Source of the DNA: Fastidiosipila sp.
GTDB lineage: Bacteria > Bacillota > Clostridia > Saccharofermentanales > DTU023
Assembly: GCA_012837885.1 (NCBI GenBank)
Contig: DUQI01000079.1
Coordinates: 1 to 36,918 of the forward strand
Length of the DNA stretch: 36,918 nucleotides
Reading direction: 5' to 3'
Shown: piece by piece, positions 33,170-36,918 of the stretch
Position numbering within the stretch: the stretch's first letter is position 1
Layout of the letters: each line of letters starts with the position of its first letter
The notes under the pieces: model-generated
Database searches by the model: none
Seen by the model: the letters and a program-made list of their open reading frames with translations, nothing else
What the model was told of the DNA's origin: nothing
Translations under genes and position numbers: made by a program

Positions 33170-33589
33170 ATGCCTGAATCACCTGCAAAAAAACGTCCCT
33201 TTTATCGACGCGCCGATGTCTTGATCCTTGCGGTTATTGTGCTGATCGCCGTCGTCTGGCTGCTTCTCTTACAAAAGTCGGTACCGCCTTCCGAGATGGT
33301 CGCGGTCGTCTATATCGATCAGGTCGAAGTCGCGAGAATCGACCTTCTGCCGGAGCATGAGCAGGATTTTGTTTTTCCGGAAAGACCTGCCGTTCGTCTG
33401 CACAGGGATGCGAGCGGAGCGATCCAGTTTGTCGAATCCGATTGTCCGGACAAAGTCTGTATTAATACGGGAAAACTGCATCTGCCATATCAGGATGCAG
33501 CATGTCTACCGAACATGATGGTCGTCAGTATCAAATCAAGAGATAAACTGGAATCAGCTGACGCTGATGACGTCGACCTCGCCCGCTAA
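33170..33589 (+). CDS. NusG domain II-type membrane-anchored protein
   Basis: The 139-residue protein has a short basic N-terminus, one transmembrane helix (LILAVIVLIAVVWLLLLQ, about residues 18-35), and an extracellular domain. That domain ends with the family signature FVESDCPDKVCINTGKL and AACLPNMMVVSI, carrying three conserved Cys. This matches the NusG_II proteins often found near FMN-binding or ApbE proteins in Bacillota. It is not a transcription factor. Position beside the secreted flavinylated reductase suggests a shared extracytoplasmic redox role; this is inference. ATG 33170 has AGGAT 7 bases upstream. The promoter is not clear. Confidence 0.82.
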   Translation: MPESPAKKRPFYRRADVLILAVIVLIAVVWLLLLQKSVPPSEMVAVVYIDQVEVARIDLLPEHEQDFVFPERPAVRLHRDASGAIQFVESDCPDKVCINTGKLHLPYQDAACLPNMMVVSIKSRDKLESADADDVDLAR

Positions 33590-33745
33590 CTAAAACCGCT
33601 AAAAAACCAGGCCCATGTCGCCAACCCGGATCTTTTTTCATGTAAGGCGATGTCTCAACTATTTATCTATGAGGATGGCGATCCAGGTTGACGACACGGT
33701 TATGCTGATCCACCCGCTACATGATGGACAAAAGACTCATTCAGA

Positions 33746-34807
33746 TTAGATAAGCGGTTGCTTGACGGCCTTCCTTCTTCTCGCGCGAACCTTTTTTCTC
33801 TCCGTGAGCCATCCTTCGTTTCGCATCCACTCGATCGTGTCATGAATCGACTCACTAAACGGACGTACGCTATACCCGAGTTCATCGATCGCTTTATCGC
33901 TCGAAAATAAGCTGTTGCTTCCGAGCGTATAAAGCGAGTACAGCGTGAAGAGTGGTTTTTGCTTGCGAATGCCGGCGGCAAGCGAAATAAACGGCAACGC
34001 CAGTCGCGCGATCCACATCGGCACGCGTTTTTTCACTTCTTTGGCTCCGGATTCGACCGAGATGCCATAAAACAGTTCATTGAGATCGATACGTCGATTG
34101 GCGAGGATATAGCTTTCGCCATTACGTCCCTTGTCAACCGCCGCCACAATACCTCTGGCTGCGTCCCTGACATCGACGAAGTTGTAGGCACCTTTCACGC
34201 CGGCCGGGATATTCCCTTTCGCCGCCTGTTCGATCAGCGTCGTGAAAAAGCCGCGACGATAATCGCCTGGCCCGACAATGCCGGCCGGAAATAGAATTGT
34301 CGCATTTAACCCGGTCTGAGCGACAGCGTCCATGACGATCTGCGACGCCTGTGCCTTCGTCTTGCCGTAAAAACCGACAATATCTTTCTTACTAAAAGAA
34401 ACGACTTCCTTAATGATCTGACCATGCGGCAACTCGGGGATGGCATGGACCGAGCTGACATGGATCAGTTTCTTAACGTTCGCATGGATACATTGCGAGA
34501 CGACATTGCGGGTGCCTTCGACGTTCACATCATGAACTTTCTGATCGAAGCCCCACTTAATCGTAATGATCGCCGCCATATGGATGACGACAATCTCAGT
34601 GTCGGAAGCCACGGTAAAGAAACGTTCCAAAGATTCGACGTCCAAAACATCGCCATGGACAATCTCTACGGAGGACGGCAGGCGTGCCTGGCCCGGATCG
34701 TCCGGTAAAACGAGCGCGCGAACATCGCCGCTGTTTTCTAATAACTCGCGGATCACGTGATTGCCTAGATGCCCTGTGGCACCTGTAATTAAATATTTTC
34801 TTTTCAC
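33746..34807 (-). CDS. NAD-dependent epimerase/dehydratase (extended SDR)
   Basis: The 353-residue protein is an extended short-chain dehydrogenase. The N-terminal nucleotide loop is TGATGHLG with Gly9, 12 and 15, and the catalytic pair is Tyr147/Lys151 in FYGKTK, with HVSSVHAIPE as the active-site Ser region. The overall pattern resembles dihydroflavonol-4-reductase-like or NAD-dependent epimerase proteins; substrate and reaction cannot be predicted. The C-terminus is unusually basic (RKKVRARRRKAVKQ). GTG 34807 has GAAGG about 8 bases upstream. It diverges from a TetR-family gene and is the likely target of that regulator. Confidence 0.85.
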   Translation of the reverse strand: MKRKYLITGATGHLGNHVIRELLENSGDVRALVLPDDPGQARLPSSVEIVHGDVLDVESLERFFTVASDTEIVVIHMAAIITIKWGFDQKVHDVNVEGTRNVVSQCIHANVKKLIHVSSVHAIPELPHGQIIKEVVSFSKKDIVGFYGKTKAQASQIVMDAVAQTGLNATILFPAGIVGPGDYRRGFFTTLIEQAAKGNIPAGVKGAYNFVDVRDAARGIVAAVDKGRNGESYILANRRIDLNELFYGISVESGAKEVKKRVPMWIARLALPFISLAAGIRKQKPLFTLYSLYTLGSNSLFSSDKAIDELGYSVRPFSESIHDTIEWMRNEGWLTERKKVRARRRKAVKQPLI

Positions 34808-34845
34808 GTGATGACCTTCCTTCGCTGGTGTTCAGCGACACAGTG

Positions 34846-34874
34846 TTGTTTATCTTTCACACTGCCAGTATAAT
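34846..34874 (+). promoter_or_regulatory. Promoter of the TetR-family gene
   Basis: TTGTTT (34846-34851) and TATAAT (34869-34874) are separated by 17 bases, a near-consensus match. Transcription should start near 34881, leaving a leader of about 90 bases before ATG 34970. Confidence 0.65.
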
Positions 34875-34923
34875 GAGTCAGAGCTCAGATTATTAAACAC
34901 ATGGGGGCAAAATGGAAAATATC

Positions 34924-34946
34924 CAACAGATTGCAATAATCTGTTG
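34924..34946. promoter_or_regulatory. 9-bp inverted repeat, candidate TetR-family operator
   Basis: CAACAGATT (34924-34932) and AATCTGTTG (34938-34946) are perfect inverted copies around GCAAT. They lie in the leader of the TetR-family gene, 24 bases before its start codon. Size and position fit an autoregulatory TetR operator; it could act as a roadblock, being downstream of the predicted -10. Confidence 0.55.
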
Positions 34947-34969
34947 TTGAAACAGGCAAATTGATAAAC

Positions 34970-35560
34970 ATGAAACTGGATCGCCGGGCAAAATACACGA
35001 GAGATACGTTAAAAGACAGCCTCATCGAATTGATGAAGGATCAACCGATACAGAAGATAACGGTCAAAGCACTATGCGAAAAAGCCGACATCAATCGGGC
35101 AACTTTCTACGGTCACTATGAAAACATCGAGAGTCTGCTGAGTGAGATAGAAAATGACTTCTACACGTCGGTCAATGACGTCTTCGCCGGAAGCACAAAC
35201 ATCCAATACGATATTTACTCGATTCTCGTAAACATCCTAAACCGCATAAAGCAGCAAAGCGAGCTTTGCACCGTCCTCGTGTCTCCGTACGGCAACAAGA
35301 ACTTTCTAGAGAGCCTGCTAAACATGGTATACGAGAGAGCCGTTGTCCACATGGAGCAGCGCTTTCCCCATGCAAAGAGAATCCAACTCGAGCGCACATA
35401 CGGCTTCTTTGCACATGGCAGCGTGAACATCATTGTCAATTGGATCCAGACGGGACTGGTAGAGCCACCCGAAGAAATCGCCACTTTCATCATTGGCTTA
35501 ATGGAGGAAGGACTTCGATCCTTCCGCAAAACGAGATTCGAAAACACGGCATTTAGATAA
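34970..35560 (+). CDS. TetR/AcrR-family transcriptional regulator
   Basis: The 196-residue protein starts with a TetR helix-turn-helix: RAKYTRDTLKDSLIELM, then ITVKALCEKADINRATFYGHY (about residues 31-51), where the recognition helix is the INRATFYGHYEN stretch. The rest is helical, ending in an acyl-CoA-regulator-like C-terminal domain (TYGFFAHGSVNIIVNWIQTG) seen in clostridial TetR proteins. ATG 34970 is preferred over a TTG three codons earlier; only a weak AGGC precedes it. It diverges from the SDR gene and has an inverted repeat in its own leader, so control of itself and of that gene is likely. The effector is unknown. Confidence 0.88.
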   Translation: MKLDRRAKYTRDTLKDSLIELMKDQPIQKITVKALCEKADINRATFYGHYENIESLLSEIENDFYTSVNDVFAGSTNIQYDIYSILVNILNRIKQQSELCTVLVSPYGNKNFLESLLNMVYERAVVHMEQRFPHAKRIQLERTYGFFAHGSVNIIVNWIQTGLVEPPEEIATFIIGLMEEGLRSFRKTRFENTAFR

Positions 35561-35600
35561 AGCATCGAACGACACTTCGCTAGCGAGAAGGCCGACATCA

Positions 35601-35628
35601 TTGCTATTTCTACATTATTTACTATACT
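35601..35628 (+). promoter_or_regulatory. Promoter of the DUF4352-like gene
   Basis: TTGCTA (35601-35606) and TATACT (35623-35628) are separated by 16 bases. Predicted start near 35636, about 60 bases upstream of ATG 35698. Confidence 0.5.
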
Positions 35629-35642
35629 GAAACCAAGCGTAG

Positions 35643-35652
35643 TAAACGTTTA
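35643..35652. promoter_or_regulatory. Palindrome TAAACGTTTA just downstream of the promoter
   Basis: This perfect 10-base palindrome shares its AAACGTTT core with the one in the flavoprotein promoter. It lies about 7 bases after the expected transcription start, where a bound protein could hinder the polymerase. LacI-type control is possible but unproven; ten bases is short enough to arise by chance. Confidence 0.35.
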
Positions 35653-35697
35653 TGAACACTTGCCCTTTAGGGGCGCTCTTAAGAATCGAGGCTCAGG

Positions 35698-36330
35698 ATG
35701 TTACAAAAGCGATGGCCATGGGTTGTATTTATTATCGTTATTCTCGCCGTGGCAAGCCTCCAAGTTCTTTTAACTTCGGAGGAGCATACCGACAATACGT
35801 TATTGACCAATATTCCTGACGACGTGCGTCCGCAGGCAACCGCTCCCGGTCTGCCGCAAAGTTCCGCATGGGTGCCGCCTCGTTCAACCGGTGTTCCCGC
35901 TACTCCTCTTGACACGTGTGAATTGAATAAGTCGGTCGTCTATGATGATCTCACCATAACGTTCCTCGATATCGTCGAATCGAGCGGTAGCAGCCGCGTG
36001 AGACCCAGAGCAGGACACGTCTTCATCCAGCCGCTTTTCAGGCTTGAGAACAACTCAGATCATGATTTTGCGATTAGTAGCGTGTTATCATTTGCCGTCT
36101 TCATCGATGGCAAATCGGTGGGCGAATCGTATCTGTCCTTGCAGGACCTGCAAGTCAGAAAACTCGACGGAACGATTGCACCTGGAAAATCGATGGAGGG
36201 CGCTCTGGCTGTTCAAGCGCCCGAAGATTGGGAGATGATCGAAATCCACTTCAGACCGACGATTCAATCGGATAAGATCACATTCCAGTGTCGAAACAGC
36301 CGAAAGACCCTAGCAAGCGGAAGCGACTGA
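35698..36330 (+). CDS. Membrane-anchored protein with DUF4352-like (immunoglobulin-type) domain
   Basis: The 210-residue protein has an N-terminal hydrophobic helix (WVVFIIVILAVASLQVLL, about residues 8-25) without a lipobox, so it is probably a membrane anchor or an uncleaved signal. A polar Pro/Thr-rich linker (about 30-75) follows, then a beta-rich domain: VVYDDLTITFLDIVESSG, GHVFIQPLFRLENNSDHDFAI and IAPGKSMEGALAVQAPEDWE. The pattern of an early strand, a V.N.s. strand and a final G..v.G.l strand resembles DUF4352/DUF5067 lipoproteins. Function is unknown. GAGG lies 6 bases before ATG 35698. The gene stands alone between the TetR gene and the tRNA genes. Confidence 0.75.
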   Translation: MLQKRWPWVVFIIVILAVASLQVLLTSEEHTDNTLLTNIPDDVRPQATAPGLPQSSAWVPPRSTGVPATPLDTCELNKSVVYDDLTITFLDIVESSGSSRVRPRAGHVFIQPLFRLENNSDHDFAISSVLSFAVFIDGKSVGESYLSLQDLQVRKLDGTIAPGKSMEGALAVQAPEDWEMIEIHFRPTIQSDKITFQCRNSRKTLASGSD

Positions 36331-36449
36331 CCGTAATTTGACTTCAAGTTTTGAAGAAAGACAAACTAAAACACAAAGAGAAAAGTAAGTGTCGAGCTTA
36401 CGAGCACGGAAAACCCTGCCAATCAATAATCAGTATTTTGTAGCTTATC

Positions 36450-36495
36450 TGCGTGTAATTTGCGTGTAATCGTAAGGTTTTACACGCGATCTTAC
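36450..36495. repeat. Cluster of short direct and inverted repeats
   Basis: TGCGTGTAAT occurs twice in tandem (36450-36459 and 36461-36470). The second copy's GCGTGTAA is also inverted as TTACACGC shortly after, and CGTAAG/CTTACG form a further inverted pair. The region lies in the 236-base gene-free stretch before the tRNA-Ser genes. It could be a relic of integrase arm sites or a regulatory structure. There is no integrase gene here. Confidence 0.4.
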
Positions 36496-36503
36496 GAAAA
36501 TGC

Positions 36504-36545
36504 AAAAGCCGTGTAAGACTGTAATACCAGTCTTATACGGCTTTT
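36504..36545. terminator. Strong bidirectional hairpin terminator
   Basis: AAAAGCCGTGTAAGACTG (36504-36521) and its inverted copy (36528-36545) form an 18-bp stem with one G-U pair and a six-base loop, flanked by A and T runs. It ends 22 bases from the 3' end of the minus-strand tRNA-Ser and may terminate that transcript; it could also stop plus-strand transcription. Confidence 0.85.
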
Positions 36546-36566
36546 AAGGCTTTGGAAAAAGTCTTG

Positions 36567-36654
36567 TGGCGGAGAAGGAGGGGTTCGAACCCTCGCACGC
36601 TTTCACGCCTAACGGTTTAGCAAACCGTCCCCTTAACCACTTGGGTACTTCTCC
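36567..36654 (-). tRNA. tRNA-Ser (anticodon GCU)
   Basis: The 88-base minus-strand gene folds as a long-arm tRNA. The acceptor GGAGAAG pairs with CTTCTCC, the anticodon loop TTGCTAA gives anticodon GCU, the long variable arm fits serine, the T loop is GGTTCGAAC, and the 3' CCA is encoded. It reads AGC/AGU codons. Confidence 0.95.
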
Positions 36655-36661
36655 AGGTTAT

Positions 36662-36750
36662 TGGCGGAGAGAACAGGAGTCGAACCTGCGACGGGCAGTA
36701 CCCGTTCCGGTTTTCAAGACCGGTGCCTTCGACCTCTCGGCCATCTCTCC
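36662..36750 (-). tRNA. tRNA-Ser (anticodon UGA)
   Basis: The 89-base minus-strand gene has acceptor GGAGAGA paired with TCTCTCC, anticodon loop CTTGAAA giving anticodon UGA, a long variable arm, T loop GGTTCGACT, and an encoded CCA. It lies 7 bases upstream of the tRNA-Ser(GCU) gene on the same strand, so the two are probably cotranscribed. It reads UCN codons. Confidence 0.95.
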
Positions 36751-36794
36751 GTGTGCTTAAGCAGGATAGCCAATTCACTTGAAGGTGTCAAGGA

Positions 36795-36918
36795 TTAGCG
36801 GCTGCCTTCAAGCCCCCACTGATCCAACAGACGATCCAATTCATCGAGAGAGGTATAAGTGATGACGACTCTCCCCTTCCCTTTTTTATCCTGAACCGAA
36901 ACCCTCGTTCCGAAATGA
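36795..36918 (-). CDS. parB: ParB/Spo0J C-terminus (partial; 5' part beyond window edge)
   Basis: The last 40 codons are visible, reading HFGTRVSVQDKKGKGRVVIT, then YTSLDELDRLLDQWGLEGSR and TAA. This matches the dimerisation end of ParB, where a basic KKGKGR..I.Y segment precedes an acidic helix (S.DELDRLL). ParB binds parS near the origin and spreads to aid chromosome segregation. The rest lies right of the window, so domains other than the C-terminus cannot be checked. The two tRNA-Ser genes follow directly downstream on the same strand. Confidence 0.8.
   Translation of the reverse strand, partial: HFGTRVSVQDKKGKGRVVITYTSLDELDRLLDQWGLEGSR

Noticed and set aside
33170-33589. Transcription antitermination factor NusG
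   Set aside because: Only the domain-II-like fold is present, it has an N-terminal membrane helix, and the NGN domain is missing.
36450-36495. CRISPR array
   Set aside because: There are only two adjacent 10-base direct repeats and no spacers of uniform length or cas genes.
1-36918. Genome-wide reassignment of TGA to an amino acid
   Set aside because: TGA ends several intact genes here (21951, 23649, 36330 and the minus-strand maf), and Trp is coded by TGG.

Overview
The window looks like chromosomal DNA from a low-to-moderate GC Gram-positive bacterium (Bacillota, probably a Clostridia-type anaerobe or relative). This rests on gene content: a PIN-PhoH protein of the YlaK type, DUF4358 and DUF6054 proteins, an NusG-domain-II protein beside a secreted FMN/FAD reductase, an M29 aminopeptidase, a YjlB-type cupin, a membrane pyrophosphatase, and strong AGGAGG-type ribosome binding sites with several GTG starts. 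No transposase, CRISPR array, prophage module or rRNA is visible. Genes are densely packed and no gene-free stretch exceeds 300 bases. The right edge holds the 3' end of parB and two tRNA-Ser genes, which suggests, without proving it, a position near the replication origin.

Layout: 1-1305, a PucR-type regulator cut by the window edge. 1526-2386, a secreted DUF2927 protein. 2396-6461 (minus), a coupled set of membrane pyrophosphatase, an unrecognised protein and a galactokinase-family kinase. 6659-9341, biotin ligase, a nuclease lipoprotein and malic enzyme. 9581-12234, two tandem secreted serpins; the first carries an in-frame TGA in its reactive-centre loop. 12319-15707 (minus), an M19 dipeptidase, a transglutaminase-fold protein and a dipeptide epimerase, probably for cell-wall peptide or dipeptide use. 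15764-17765, two divergent EamA transporters. 17722-21432, a redox and oxidative-stress group: ferredoxin-type protein plus cupin, catalase, flavin-reductase-like protein. 21487-24152, lipoprotein, M29 aminopeptidase, DUF6054 protein and cupin. 24187-28320, nitroreductase, TelA-family protein with a long acidic tail, PIN-PhoH ATPase. 28321-30798 (minus), maf-cysK-cysE. 31005-33589, a secreted flavinylated reductase diverging from an NusG-II protein, with an operator-like palindrome inside the reductase promoter. 33746-35560, an NAD-dependent epimerase/dehydratase diverging from a TetR regulator. 35698-36330, a membrane-anchored DUF4352-like protein. 36567-36918, two tRNA-Ser genes and the parB end.

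The most unusual observation is the first serpin. Its frame runs through a TGA into an intact, conserved serpin C-terminus. The TGA aligns without gaps with a TGT cysteine codon in the neighbouring paralogue, and a small hairpin with a G-rich loop follows at a distance compatible with a loose bacterial SECIS model. A simple nonsense mutation remains the more conservative reading, because the hinge of this copy is also degenerate. Other points of note are the palindrome-in-promoter arrangement at the flavoprotein gene, a Walker A substitution in the PhoH protein, a serine acetyltransferase without the usual C-terminal Ile, and an unrecognised gene coupled to the pyrophosphatase.
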